Part shown: in pieces, positions 8,759 to 17,235 of the stretch | Layout: each line of letters starts with the position of its first letter | Position numbering within the stretch: position 1 is the stretch's first letter | NCBI RefSeq assembly: GCF_900101855.1 | Contig: NZ_FMVC01000002.1 | Coordinates: forward strand, 563,599 to 627,598 | Source: Flavobacterium anhuiense | GTDB taxonomy: Bacteria; Bacteroidota; Bacteroidia; Flavobacteriales; Flavobacteriaceae | DNA: 64,000 nt | Direction: 5' to 3' | Notes under the pieces: generated by a model | Seen by the model: the letters and a program-made list of their open reading frames with translations, nothing else | What the model was told of the DNA's origin: nothing | The model's database searches: none | Program-made: the position numbers and the translations under genes

Positions 8759-8862
8759 TATTACTGAATATTGTAATAGCCAACAATATTACTTAAAAAC
8801 GTAATATTTAAAAGTATTACCAAAAAGCGTAATAATCATTTTTATTACTTATATTTGTAATA
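8759..8862. promoter_or_regulatory. Eight-half-site operator array with exact 14-bp period
   Basis: TATTAC occurs at 8759, 8787, 8815 and 8843; its reverse complement GTAATA occurs at 8773, 8801, 8829 and 8857. All eight hexamers are exact, alternate in orientation and start exactly 14 bp apart, while the seven 8-bp spacers differ from each other. Conservation of sites but not spacers argues for a protein-binding array rather than a recent tandem duplication. The last half-site overlaps the -7 element at 8850-8857, and the array sits between two divergent genes. Confidence 0.88.
8850..8857 (+). promoter_or_regulatory. Promoter -7 element of the satD-like operon
   Basis: TATATTTG matches TAnnTTTG exactly, 38 bp before the ATG. 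Its final G is the first base of the last GTAATA half-site, so a protein bound there would block initiation. Confidence 0.65.
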
Positions 8863-8895
8863 GAAAGTTTATAATTTTTTAATTATATTTGAGTT

Positions 8896-9507
8896 ATGAC
8901 TAGTGTTATTACAGCAGACATTATAGGTTCGAGACAGCAATCTGAACATTGGGTTAACAATCTAAAGAAAATCTTAGCACCATTGGGCAATACGCCAAGT
9001 CAGTGGGAAATTTACCGTGGAGATGAATTTCAGATTGAAGTAACAAATCCAGAAGATGCATTGCTGACTGCAATTTTAATAAAAGCGCAGTTAAGAGCTA
9101 TAAAATCTGATGCTCGTATGAGTATTGGTTTTGGAGATAAAACACATAATGCTGAAAGAATATCTGAAAGCAATGGTTCTGCTTTTATACATTCAGGAGA
9201 ACTTTTTGAAACTTTAAAAAAACAAAAAGTCACATTAGCACTTCGAACCGGAAGTACTGATTTTGACGAAAAATTCAATTTAATGCTGCAACTGGCATTG
9301 ACTTTTATGGATAGCTGGCTGGTACAGTCGGCAGAATTTGTGGCATTGGCAATAGAAAATCCAACTTTATCACAAGAAGAATTAGGACAAAAACTAGGCA
9401 TAAATCAAGCTGCTGTGAGCCGAAGACAAAAACGCGCTCAGTTTGATCTAGTTATGAATTTAGATCGTTATTTTAGAACACAAATAAAACAACTTACAGC
9501 CCCATGA
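8896..9507 (+). CDS. SatD family protein with C-terminal helix-turn-helix
   Basis: The 203-residue protein starts SVITADIIGSRQ and continues with YRGDEFQIEV (residues 40-49), the two hallmarks I associate with the SatD family, named after the satCDE genes downstream of ffh in Streptococcus mutans. An acidic residue on the first strand (D8) and a G-D-E-F turn (42-45), followed by RMSIGFG (74-80), resemble the metal-binding layout of nucleotide cyclase/GGDEF folds; this is inference. Residues about 157-181 (TLSQEELGQKLGINQAAVSR) form a helix-turn-helix. The gene overlaps the DUF3307 gene by 4 bp (ATGA). The protein is the best candidate to bind the array upstream. No enzymatic function is established. 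Confidence 0.75.
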   Translation: MTSVITADIIGSRQQSEHWVNNLKKILAPLGNTPSQWEIYRGDEFQIEVTNPEDALLTAILIKAQLRAIKSDARMSIGFGDKTHNAERISESNGSAFIHSGELFETLKKQKVTLALRTGSTDFDEKFNLMLQLALTFMDSWLVQSAEFVALAIENPTLSQEELGQKLGINQAAVSRRQKRAQFDLVMNLDRYFRTQIKQLTAP

Positions 9508-10220
9508 TTTTATTTATAAAACTGCTTCTCGCTCATTTGTTAGGTGATTTTATCTGGCAGCCTAATTCTTGGGTCGCCAACAAGGAACTCAAAAAACATA
9601 AAAGCGTTTATTTGTATATTCATATCTTACTACACGGAGTTTTAGCAGCAGTCTTAGCAGCCGAAATCAACTTTATACCTTATGCAGTTGTGATCGCTGT
9701 TACGCACGGAATTGTAGATTTAATCAAACTGAATTTCCAGAAACCTAAAACCAAACGCACTTGGTTTATAGTTGACCAAATCGCCCATGTTCTAATTTTA
9801 ATTGGAATTGTACTTTTATACGAAAACAAGCCAATACCTGATTTTTGGAAAGATAATCAATTTTGGATTCTACTTACCGGATTTTTATTGCTCACAAAAC
9901 CAACCTCTATTTTTATAAAGACCATCATTTCAATCTGGGCACCAGAAAGCAAAAACAGCAATCAGGATAACTCACTAATTGCTGCTGGAAATTATATTGG
10001 TATTTTAGAACGCTTGTTTGTTTTCGGATTTATCTTAACCGGACATTTTGAAGCAATTGGATTTCTATTGGCCGCAAAATCTATTTTCAGATTCGGAGAT
10101 TTAAAAGAAGCCAAAGACCGAAAACTGACCGAGTATGTTTTAATCGGCACTTTAATCAGTTTTGGAATTGCATTACTTGTCGGATTGGCCGTTCAGGCGT
10201 TGCTTTTACAATTGCTCTAA
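9504..10220 (+). CDS. DUF3307 domain integral membrane protein
   Basis: The 238-residue protein has about six to seven predicted membrane helices. The N-terminal DUF3307 domain carries polar pairs spaced i,i+4 on successive helices: H11/D15 ([11 protein letters not shown]), H40/H44 (HILLH), H68/D72 (HGIVD) and D91/H95 (DQIAH). Such a pattern inside a membrane domain suggests a buried metal site or proton path, which is inference. Translation is coupled to the SatD-like gene by a 4-bp overlap. The 3' end overlaps that of convergent pyrD by 15 bp. No substrate is known. Confidence 0.75.
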   Translation: MILFIKLLLAHLLGDFIWQPNSWVANKELKKHKSVYLYIHILLHGVLAAVLAAEINFIPYAVVIAVTHGIVDLIKLNFQKPKTKRTWFIVDQIAHVLILIGIVLLYENKPIPDFWKDNQFWILLTGFLLLTKPTSIFIKTIISIWAPESKNSNQDNSLIAAGNYIGILERLFVFGFILTGHFEAIGFLLAAKSIFRFGDLKEAKDRKLTEYVLIGTLISFGIALLVGLAVQALLLQLL

Positions 10221-11240
10221 GACTTTTTTGTTGATTGCTTTTATCAATGCTGGACCTTCGTAAATAAAGCCCGTATACAATTGCACTAGACTTGCTCCTG
10301 CATTTAGTTTTTCAATCGCATCATCGGCAGAATGAATTCCTCCTACTCCAATAATCGGGAATGCTTTATTGCTTTTTTCTGAAAGGAAACGAATTACTTC
10401 TGTAGAACGTTTTGTTAATGGTTTTCCAGACAAACCTCCCATTTCTTTTTGGTTCGAAGATTGTAAACCTTCTCTAGAAATAGTAGTATTGGTTGCAATT
10501 ACACCCGCAATCTGAGTGGTTTTTACAATATCAATAATATCTAACAATTGCTCATCTGTAAGGTCTGGAGCAATTTTTAAAAGAATAGGTTTTACTTTTT
10601 GTGTGCTTGTTTTTTGCTTTTCGACATTTCTATTTTGCAATGTCTGCAATAAAGCCGTCAAAGGTTCTTTGTCTTGTAAAGCTCTTAAATTTGGCGTATT
10701 TGGCGAACTCACATTCACTACAAAATAATCTACATGATTAAAAAGTGCATCAAAACAAATGATATAATCTTTTACAGCATCTTCGTTATCGGTCACTTTA
10801 TTCTTTCCGATATTTCCTCCAATCAAAACACCTGAGTTCTTTTTCAAACGCTCTACAGCTTCTAGAACACCTCCGTTATTAAATCCCATTCGATTAATAA
10901 TGGCTTGGTCTTCTTTTAGACGGAATAAACGTTTTTTTGGATTTCCTTCTTGTCCAACTGGCGTTACAGTTCCAATTTCAATAAATCCAAAACCAAGATC
11001 GCTTAATTCTTTGTAAAGTTTTGCATCTTTATCAAAACCAGCTGCAAGTCCAACGGGATTTTTAAATTTAATTCCGAAAACTTCTCTTTCTAGTCGAGCA
11101 TCTTTTACTTCATAAATCGATCTTATAATTGCCGAAACTCCAGGGATTTTTGAAATGAATTTTAAAAAAGAAAAAGTGAAATAATGTACTTTTTCAGGAT
11201 CAAAACAAAAAAGTATCGGACGAATTATCAATTTATACAT
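10206..11240 (-). CDS. pyrD: Dihydroorotate dehydrogenase (quinone), class 2
   Basis: The 344-residue flavoenzyme oxidises dihydroorotate to orotate in pyrimidine synthesis, passing electrons to menaquinone at the cytoplasmic membrane. The N-terminal helices (residues 1-45) are the quinone-tunnel extension that defines class 2. FMN and substrate motifs follow: [39 protein letters not shown] (catalytic Ser), [18 protein letters not shown] and the C-terminal [11 protein letters not shown] phosphate loop. The gene has a TAAATTTG promoter element and overlaps the end of the convergent DUF3307 gene. Confidence 0.97.
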   Translation of the reverse strand: MYKLIIRPILFCFDPEKVHYFTFSFLKFISKIPGVSAIIRSIYEVKDARLEREVFGIKFKNPVGLAAGFDKDAKLYKELSDLGFGFIEIGTVTPVGQEGNPKKRLFRLKEDQAIINRMGFNNGGVLEAVERLKKNSGVLIGGNIGKNKVTDNEDAVKDYIICFDALFNHVDYFVVNVSSPNTPNLRALQDKEPLTALLQTLQNRNVEKQKTSTQKVKPILLKIAPDLTDEQLLDIIDIVKTTQIAGVIATNTTISREGLQSSNQKEMGGLSGKPLTKRSTEVIRFLSEKSNKAFPIIGVGGIHSADDAIEKLNAGASLVQLYTGFIYEGPALIKAINKKVLEQL

Positions 11241-11268
11241 AATAGTTGTGTTGTTGTTATTTTGGCTG

Positions 11269-11276
11269 CAAATTTA
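11269..11276 (-). promoter_or_regulatory. pyrD promoter -7 element
   Basis: The minus strand reads TAAATTTG, an exact TAnnTTTG match, 28 bp before the pyrD ATG. Confidence 0.65.
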
Positions 11277-11451
11277 AATATTATAGTTTAAAAAGGTGCT
11301 TTTTTACAAAAAACAAATAATTTGATTTTTGTTTCAATTCTTGAATTTATAAATCAATCATTTCTGTTTTTTTTACGTTGCAAGTTATAATATGAAACCA
11401 ATTCAAGTTCTTTAATGACCAGCTCTGGCTTATTTATTATTTAATTTTGAG

Positions 11452-12708
11452 ATGATTAACAAAATCTTTTATACAAACCTAAAGCTTATGTATAAAGAAA
11501 ACAACTCAAATATAAGTCCCAAAATAGTCATTTTAATTCTGCTGCTATTAATTGGTTTTAAAGGATTTTCGCAACAAGAAAAAGATACCACAAAACTAAT
11601 GAATGTTCGTTATGGCAGTAAAGGAATTGAATTGGAAACCAGAGACAAAAAATTTCTGTTTCAATTGGCAAGCCGTTTGCAATTTCGCTTTTCAACACCA
11701 AATGATACAGATCCATTAACTTACGATGACTATAGCCAAGATCCTAAAACCACTTTCAAAATAAACCGTGCCAGATTAAAAGTTGGCGGTCATGCTTTTG
11801 AACCTTGGCTTAAATATTATTGGGAATATGAATTGAGTCAGTCCAATTTGCTTGATTTCAGAATTATGATTGAAAAATGGGATTGGCTTAGTTTTAAAGT
11901 AGGACAATGGAAAACTGAATTTACTCGCGAAAGATTCATTAGTAGCGGTGAACAGCAAATGGTAGATCGATCTCTCATTAACCGACCTTTTACCGTTGAC
12001 AGACAGTTAGGAGTTGAAGTTTATGGTCATTTGAAAGGAGCTGGAATTGCCGATTTCAATTATTGGGCCGCAGCATTGACAGGAACTGGACGAGGAAGCA
12101 CTTCTAATGATGATAATCATTTAATGTATTTTGGAAGGGCGCAATGGAATTTTTTAGGAAGATTTCTTGATTTTGAAGGCTGTGACTTAGAATTTCATGA
12201 AAAACCCACTCCCGTTATTGCTTTTTCTGCGATAACCAATCGAAGTCCATACACTAGATTCTCACAAGCTGGAGGAGGTTCTCTGGACGGATTTGAAGAT
12301 GGTTTGCCAGGACAGTACAGAGTCAATCAATGGAATTTTGAGACTGCTTTTATGTATCGTGGTTTTTCTTGGCAGAGCGAATTGCACACCAAGGAAATCA
12401 TTGACAAAATAAATAACAATGACACCACCATAATGAAAGGGTATTACATTCAGGCAGGATATTTTTTTCATAATGTTTTTGACTGGTGGCCCAAACACTT
12501 AGAAATGGCTGGCCGTCATGCCGCATACAGACCTGATAATTCAATAAGAGAAAATAGACAGGATGAATCTACATTGGCTTTTAATTGGTTTTTTAAAGGA
12601 CATAAAAACAAATTGACCTCTGAGGTAAGCTATTTTAGCTTTCAAGACAAAACACTTCCCTTACAGCAGGGATGGCGATTTAGAATACAGTGGGATATTT
12701 CATTATGA
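11452..12708 (+). CDS. Phosphate-selective porin O/P-like outer-membrane protein
   Basis: The 418-residue protein has a hydrophobic signal segment (KIVILILLLLIGFKGFSQQ) and then the porin O/P pattern. FLFQLASRLQFRF starts the barrel, FKINRARLKVGGHAFEPWLKYYWEYEL is the conserved strand pair, and LSFKVGQWKTEFTRERFISS is the loop region typical of OprP/OprO relatives. The protein ends in a strand with terminal hydrophobics (WRFRIQWDISL), as expected for BAM insertion. Anion or polyphosphate uptake is the family role; selectivity here is unproven. ATG 11488 is an equally plausible start that would shorten the N terminus by 12 residues. Confidence 0.75.
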   Translation: MINKIFYTNLKLMYKENNSNISPKIVILILLLLIGFKGFSQQEKDTTKLMNVRYGSKGIELETRDKKFLFQLASRLQFRFSTPNDTDPLTYDDYSQDPKTTFKINRARLKVGGHAFEPWLKYYWEYELSQSNLLDFRIMIEKWDWLSFKVGQWKTEFTRERFISSGEQQMVDRSLINRPFTVDRQLGVEVYGHLKGAGIADFNYWAAALTGTGRGSTSNDDNHLMYFGRAQWNFLGRFLDFEGCDLEFHEKPTPVIAFSAITNRSPYTRFSQAGGGSLDGFEDGLPGQYRVNQWNFETAFMYRGFSWQSELHTKEIIDKINNNDTTIMKGYYIQAGYFFHNVFDWWPKHLEMAGRHAAYRPDNSIRENRQDESTLAFNWFFKGHKNKLTSEVSYFSFQDKTLPLQQGWRFRIQWDISL

Positions 12709-12780
12709 TTCAAACTTTTAGCTCATTAACATAAATCGAACCTTTTTTTTCATAACTTTAAATCACATAAATTACTGAAT

Positions 12781-13764
12781 ATGAAAAACATATCCAAAAC
12801 AGTAAAAAAACTGGCACTTTTAATGTGTTTGACCGCAACCTTTTTCTTTATCTCCATTGATGGTTTAGCTCAGCGTCATCGTGGTGGTGGCGGATTTAAC
12901 AGAGGTGGCGGAGGAGCAGTCCATACCAGACAGGCAAGACCTGCTGCACAATCGAGACCAAACGTGACAAGGCCGAGTACGACTAGACCTCCGGCAACGA
13001 CTAGACCAGGAGCTAATAACTCAGGAACTCAAATTACCAGACCATCAAACAATTCCAATAGAAATAATACTATAAACAGAAACAATGCTGCTAATAGAGA
13101 CAATAGTATAAACAGAAATAATATAGGCAACAGAAATACCAACATCAGTGGCAATACTGTCAACCGAAATAGAAATAACATCAATGTCAATAACAACATT
13201 TATGTACAAAACAATCGTAACACAATAGTAAGACCTGGCCCTCGACCATATGTACGCCCTCCCTATGTCTATGGAGGTTATAGATACAACTGCTATCATC
13301 CGTATTACCCGCGTCCTTATGTCCCTTTTTATTGGGGACCGGTTTGGCATCCATGGGGATTTTTTGTAGCAACTCTGGCCACTACAGCTATTATTGTTAG
13401 TGTAGAAAATCAGAAATACCATTACGACCAAGGCGTATGGTACACCTCTACTAATGGTGGTTATACAGCAGTTCCTGCGCCAGTTGGAGGTACCGTTAAT
13501 AATATTCCAAGTGGAGCTGAAACAGTAAATACCGGAACAGTAAATAATTACTACTATGGAGGAACATATTATGAAAAAGACGGAGGAAAATATACTGTAG
13601 TCGCTCCTACTGCTGGAACGATAGTAGAAAATCTGCCAGAAGGCGGAGAAGAAGTGACAATAGGCGATGCTAAATATGTAAAATTTGGCGAAACGTATTA
13701 CCAGCCTGTAAAAATTGACGGAAAAGATAAGTATGAAGTTGTGTCAGTTGAGAAAGACAATTAA
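12781..13764 (+). CDS. DUF6515 family secreted protein
   Basis: The 327-residue protein has a signal peptide (cleavage near GLAQRHRGG), a Gly/Arg/Thr/Pro-rich segment, and an Asn-rich low-complexity region of NRNN-type repeats (about residues 75-145). A Pro/Tyr-rich stretch (RPYVRPPYVYGGYRY) and one hydrophobic helix (FFVATLATTAIIVSVE) follow. The C-terminal part holds repeated DUF6515-like units (YHYDQGVWYTSTNGGYTAV, YYYGGTYYEKDGGKYTVV, YVKFGETYYQPVKIDGKDKY). Each unit looks like a small beta hairpin for surface display. No enzymatic residues are recognisable. The Asn-rich DNA gives spurious minus-strand frames. Confidence 0.7.
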   Translation: MKNISKTVKKLALLMCLTATFFFISIDGLAQRHRGGGGFNRGGGGAVHTRQARPAAQSRPNVTRPSTTRPPATTRPGANNSGTQITRPSNNSNRNNTINRNNAANRDNSINRNNIGNRNTNISGNTVNRNRNNINVNNNIYVQNNRNTIVRPGPRPYVRPPYVYGGYRYNCYHPYYPRPYVPFYWGPVWHPWGFFVATLATTAIIVSVENQKYHYDQGVWYTSTNGGYTAVPAPVGGTVNNIPSGAETVNTGTVNNYYYGGTYYEKDGGKYTVVAPTAGTIVENLPEGGEEVTIGDAKYVKFGETYYQPVKIDGKDKYEVVSVEKDN

Positions 13765-13860
13765 TTTTATTAATTCTATAAAATTAATATAACTTAAAAG
13801 TTATTTTGCCTAATTTTATACCCGCTATTGATAACCATATAAGCTCAAAAATAATAAACC

Positions 13861-14991
13861 ATGAAAAACAAAACCCTTTGGATTTTTGCATTACTCACAT
13901 TATCCATTATTTCAATTGCTTACAGTTATACCAAGTTTTCACATAAAGTAGAAAAGACAGCCGTGGAGTGTCACGAAACTCCCAGTACTGTAGAATCTGA
14001 ATTCAAACCCACTATAGAAAACAAATTTAGACCAGCAGAAAAAGCACCAAAAGGCATGGTTTGGATTCCTGGTGGCGAATTCTCAATGGGAACTAATGTT
14101 GAAGACGAAAGTTTGTGCAGCATAAAAGGCGTTACCAAAGATGCCGCTCCTATCCATAGAGTGTATGTTGATGGCTATTATATGGATGAAACTGAAGTCA
14201 CAAACGAAGAATTTGAAAAATTTGTAAAAGCTACAGGTTACGTAACTGTTGCGGAACAAAAACCGACAAAAGAAGAATTTCCAACGGCTAACGAGGAAGA
14301 TTTAATTACAGGATCTGTTGTCTTTACTCCTACACCATCTGCAGTTAATTTGAATAATTTCTTGCAATGGTGGCGTTATGAGCCGGGAGCTGATTGGAGA
14401 CATCCAGAAGGTCCACAAAGTACTATTAAAGGAAAAGAAAAATACCCTGTTGTACATGTTGTCTACGAAGATGCTGCCGCTTATGCGAAATGGGCTGGCA
14501 AAAGACTTCCTACAGAAGCAGAATGGGAATTTGCAGCACGCGGGGGGAAAACTGGAAATTTATACGCTTGGGGGAATGATTTAAAACCTAAAGGAAAATT
14601 TCAAGCCAATATTTACCAAGGGCATTTTCCAATTAAAGACGGTGATACTGGAGAAGACGGATTTAAAGGAATTGCTCCAACAAAACAATACGCTCCAAAT
14701 GGATATGGTTTGTATGATATGGCAGGAAATGTTTGGGAATGGGTAAACGATTGGTACAGCGTAGATTATTACAAATCATTAGCAGAAAGCGGTAAAGTAA
14801 CAAAAAATCCGCAAGGGCCAAGTGCTTATTACGATCCTAATGATCCTTCTGAAATAAAACGTGTACATCGTGGCGGTTCATTTTTATGCACTGACCAATA
14901 TTGCACTCGATACATGGTGGGAACCAGAGGAAAAGGCGAAATCAGATCTGCGGCCAATCACGTTGGTTTTAGATGCGTAAAAAGCAAATAA
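13861..14991 (+). CDS. Formylglycine-generating-enzyme (SUMF1) family protein
   Basis: The 376-residue protein has an N-terminal signal/anchor helix and then the FGE-sulfatase domain: GMVWIPGGEFSMGTN, DGYYMDETEVTNEEFEKFV, YAKWAGKRLPTEAEWEFAARG, GLYDMAGNVWEWVNDWY and RGGSFLCTDQYC. The last motif carries two cysteines five apart (C343 and C348), at the positions of the copper-binding catalytic pair of aerobic formylglycine-generating enzymes; many look-alikes lack them. The protein could oxidise a sulfatase cysteine to formylglycine in the periplasm. No sulfatase lies in the window. A hairpin terminator follows at once. Confidence 0.82.
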   Translation: MKNKTLWIFALLTLSIISIAYSYTKFSHKVEKTAVECHETPSTVESEFKPTIENKFRPAEKAPKGMVWIPGGEFSMGTNVEDESLCSIKGVTKDAAPIHRVYVDGYYMDETEVTNEEFEKFVKATGYVTVAEQKPTKEEFPTANEEDLITGSVVFTPTPSAVNLNNFLQWWRYEPGADWRHPEGPQSTIKGKEKYPVVHVVYEDAAAYAKWAGKRLPTEAEWEFAARGGKTGNLYAWGNDLKPKGKFQANIYQGHFPIKDGDTGEDGFKGIAPTKQYAPNGYGLYDMAGNVWEWVNDWYSVDYYKSLAESGKVTKNPQGPSAYYDPNDPSEIKRVHRGGSFLCTDQYCTRYMVGTRGKGEIRSAANHVGFRCVKSK

Positions 14992-15010
14992 CAAACTAAA
15001 AATACTAGAA

Positions 15011-15038
15011 AGGGATTCAATTTAGAATCCCTTTTTTT
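15011..15038 (+). terminator. Terminator after the FGE-like gene
   Basis: AGGGATTC pairs with GAATCCCT across a 6-nt loop (15011-15032) and is followed by seven T residues. Confidence 0.85.
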
Positions 15039-15086
15039 ATAAATTCAGATATTGGGAAGCTAAATTTTGCAGCAGAAAAATTTTTC

Positions 15087-15094
15087 TATATTTG
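15087..15094 (+). promoter_or_regulatory. pepT promoter -7 element
   Basis: TATATTTG, an exact TAnnTTTG match 17 bp before the pepT ATG; a TTTTG at 15065-15069 is in range for the -33 element. Confidence 0.65.
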
Positions 15095-15110
15095 CTAAAA
15101 ATCTAAAAAA

Positions 15111-16388
15111 ATGCAACATATCATAGATCGTTTTATCAGTTATGTAACAATTGACACTGAATCGGATCCAAATTCTCAAACAACTCCAAGCACTCAAAAA
15201 CAATGGAATCTTGCCAATAAACTAGTTGACGAACTAAAAGCAATTGGCTTAGAAGATGTAACGATTGATGACAAAGCCTATATTATGGCAACGCTTCCTA
15301 GCAATGTTGATCATGAAGTGCCAACAATTGGTTTTGTTTCTCACTTTGATACTTCTCCAGATTTTAGCGGAGCAAATGTAAAACCTCAAATCGTTGAAAA
15401 TTACGACGGAAAAGATATCGTTCTGAATGCTGAAAAAAATATTATTTTATCTCCAGACTACTTCAAAGATTTATTGCAATATAAAGGTCAAACCATCATC
15501 ACCACTGACGGGACGACTCTGTTGGGTGCAGACGATAAAGCTGGAATTACTGAAATTGTTTCAGCAATGGAGTATTTGATCCAACATCCAGAAATTAAAC
15601 ACGGGAAAATCAGAATTGGTTTTACTCCAGATGAAGAAATTGGACGCGGAGCACATCATTTTGATGTAGAAAAATTTGGAGCGCAATGGGCTTACACTAT
15701 GGACGGAAGCCAGATTGGCGAGTTGGAATATGAAAATTTCAACGCCGCTGGAGCGAAAATCACTTTCAGAGGGAAAAGTGTTCACCCAGGTTATGCAAAA
15801 GGAAAAATGATCAATTCTATGCTTTTGGCAAATGATTTTATCAACGAACTTCCGAAAGGCGAAACTCCACAAGAAACAAGAGGTTACGAAGGTTTCTTTC
15901 ATGTGCATCACATAAAAGGAAACATTGAAGAAACAGTTTTAGAGCTAATTATTCGTGACCATAACAAAAAGAAATTTGAAAAACGCAAAGAATTAATTCA
16001 CAAATTAGCAAAACAATTCAATAAGAAATTCGCAAAGAAATTTGGCGAAGATATTGTAACTGCCGAAGTGAAAGATCAGTATTACAATATGAAAGAAAAG
16101 GTTCTGCCAGTTAAATATATTGTAGACATTGCTGAAAAAGCGATGAGAGAATTGAATATTAAACCAATCATAAAACCAATTCGAGGCGGAACTGACGGTT
16201 CTCAATTATCATTCATGGGATTGCCTTGTCCTAACATTTTTGCGGGTGGACATAATTTTCATGGAAAATACGAATATGTTCCAGCAGAAAGCATTCAGAA
16301 AGCGACTGATGTTATTGTAAAAATAGCTGAATTAACCGCAATTCCTGGAATTTTTGACGCACCTGAAAAATCTAAGAAAAGAAAATAA
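15111..16388 (+). CDS. pepT: Peptidase T (tripeptide aminopeptidase)
   Basis: The 425-residue M20B zinc peptidase removes N-terminal residues from tripeptides in the cytoplasm. Metal and catalytic motifs are in order: [15 protein letters not shown] (metal His, catalytic Asp), [15 protein letters not shown] (bridging Asp), [14 protein letters not shown] (catalytic Glu, metal Glu), [12 protein letters not shown] (metal Asp), [16 protein letters not shown] (dimerisation lid) and [14 protein letters not shown] (metal His). About 15 C-terminal residues are lysine-rich. The stop overlaps the next start (TAATG), so it is coupled to the YdeI-type gene. Confidence 0.95.
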   Translation: MQHIIDRFISYVTIDTESDPNSQTTPSTQKQWNLANKLVDELKAIGLEDVTIDDKAYIMATLPSNVDHEVPTIGFVSHFDTSPDFSGANVKPQIVENYDGKDIVLNAEKNIILSPDYFKDLLQYKGQTIITTDGTTLLGADDKAGITEIVSAMEYLIQHPEIKHGKIRIGFTPDEEIGRGAHHFDVEKFGAQWAYTMDGSQIGELEYENFNAAGAKITFRGKSVHPGYAKGKMINSMLLANDFINELPKGETPQETRGYEGFFHVHHIKGNIEETVLELIIRDHNKKKFEKRKELIHKLAKQFNKKFAKKFGEDIVTAEVKDQYYNMKEKVLPVKYIVDIAEKAMRELNIKPIIKPIRGGTDGSQLSFMGLPCPNIFAGGHNFHGKYEYVPAESIQKATDVIVKIAELTAIPGIFDAPEKSKKRK

Positions 16389-16975
16389 TGGAATCAAAAT
16401 CCGAACATAAAGGCATTTGGAAATACGGCGATCAATGGGAAGAAGAATTACTTTTTCTAAAATCGATTATTGATAAAACCGAACTGACTGAAACCACAAA
16501 ATGGGGAGGTCCAGTTTATGTTTACGAAAAGAAAAACGTAATTGGCCTTGGCGGATTTAAAGATTATTTTGCAATATGGTTTTTCAACGGTGTTTTCTTA
16601 AAAGACGAGAAAAAGAAATTAATAAATGCTCAAGAGGAAGTTACAAAATCTTTACGACAATGGCGTTTTACTTCTAAAGATCAAGTGAACGAAAAAGACG
16701 TTTTAGAATATATTCGTGAAGCCATTGAAAACGAAAAACAAGGAAAAGTAATTAAGCCTGCAAAAAAAGAAGCCATAATTTCAGAACTGCTAAATGCAGA
16801 AATGGCTAAAAACCCAGACTTGAAATCAGCTTTCGAAAAATTTTCTCCGTATAAACAATATGAGTTTTTAGAATATATTGAAACAGCTAAACAGGAAAAA
16901 ACAAAACTTTCTAGAATCGAAAAAGTTGTTCCGATGATTTTAGCGAATGTTGGATTGAATGATAAATACAGGTAA
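16388..16975 (+). CDS. YdeI/DUF1801-type protein
   Basis: The 195-residue protein has an N-terminal DUF1801-like domain (WEEELLFLKSIIDKTELTET, KWGGPVYVYEKKNVIGLGGFKDYFAIWFFNG), which folds like the frataxin-related YdhG group. The C-terminal helical segment is of the YdeI/OmpD-associated type (FEKFSPYKQYEFLEYIETAKQEKTK). Proteins of this kind are cytoplasmic and poorly characterised. The start codon overlaps the pepT stop by one base, so the two are likely one transcript; this need not mean a common function. Confidence 0.7.
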   Translation: MESKSEHKGIWKYGDQWEEELLFLKSIIDKTELTETTKWGGPVYVYEKKNVIGLGGFKDYFAIWFFNGVFLKDEKKKLINAQEEVTKSLRQWRFTSKDQVNEKDVLEYIREAIENEKQGKVIKPAKKEAIISELLNAEMAKNPDLKSAFEKFSPYKQYEFLEYIETAKQEKTKLSRIEKVVPMILANVGLNDKYR

Positions 16976-17018
16976 TTTAATTTTCAATATTTAAATTCCA
17001 AATTCCAATCTATACGAG

Positions 17019-17064
17019 ACCTTTGTCAAAGTTTTAAAACTTTGACAAAGGTTTTGTCTTTTTT
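17019..17064 (+). terminator. Perfect 34-bp palindrome, terminator of the pepT operon
   Basis: ACCTTTGTCAAAGTTTT (17019-17035) is followed without interruption by its exact reverse complement (17036-17052) and then a T-rich run. It will fold into a long hairpin and end the upstream transcript. Confidence 0.75.
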
Positions 17065-17166
17065 TGTCATCCTGACGAAGGAAGGATCACAATAGTAACT
17101 CCGCAAAGTATGGCGAAAAATCTTTGTCGATTCACACGTGCGATCCTTCCTTCGTCAGGATGACAA
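17064..17166. repeat. MITE-like element with 25-bp perfect inverted repeats
   Basis: Arms at 17064-17088 and 17142-17166 are exact inverted copies (core GTCATCCTGACGAAGGAAGG) enclosing 53 bp with no coding capacity. The arrangement resembles a small non-autonomous element or a long hairpin. I recall similar CATCCTGACGAAGGAAGGAT-ended sequences in other flavobacterial genomes but cannot verify that here. Confidence 0.65.
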
Positions 17167-17183
17167 GATTACCGTGAATAAAA

Positions 17184-17216
17184 AAATCCCAAACTCCTAT
17201 TTGGAATTTGGGATTT
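17184..17216 (-). terminator. Hairpin downstream of yajC
   Basis: AAATCCCAAACTCC (17184-17197) pairs with GGAATTTGGGATTT (17203-17216) with one mismatch. On the minus strand it precedes a run of T residues (A7 at 17180-17186 on +), as expected for a terminator of yajC. Confidence 0.65.
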
Positions 17217-17235
17217 AAATATTGTAATTTAAAAT

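Noticed and set aside
8759..8862. Microsatellite or slippage tract as an explanation for the periodic hexamers
   Set aside because: The spacers are unrelated to each other and site orientation alternates, which simple tandem slippage does not produce.
13045..13431. 128-codon minus-strand frame in the DUF6515 gene
   Set aside because: It is rich in Val/Ile/Ser because it is the complement of the Asn-codon-rich low-complexity region.
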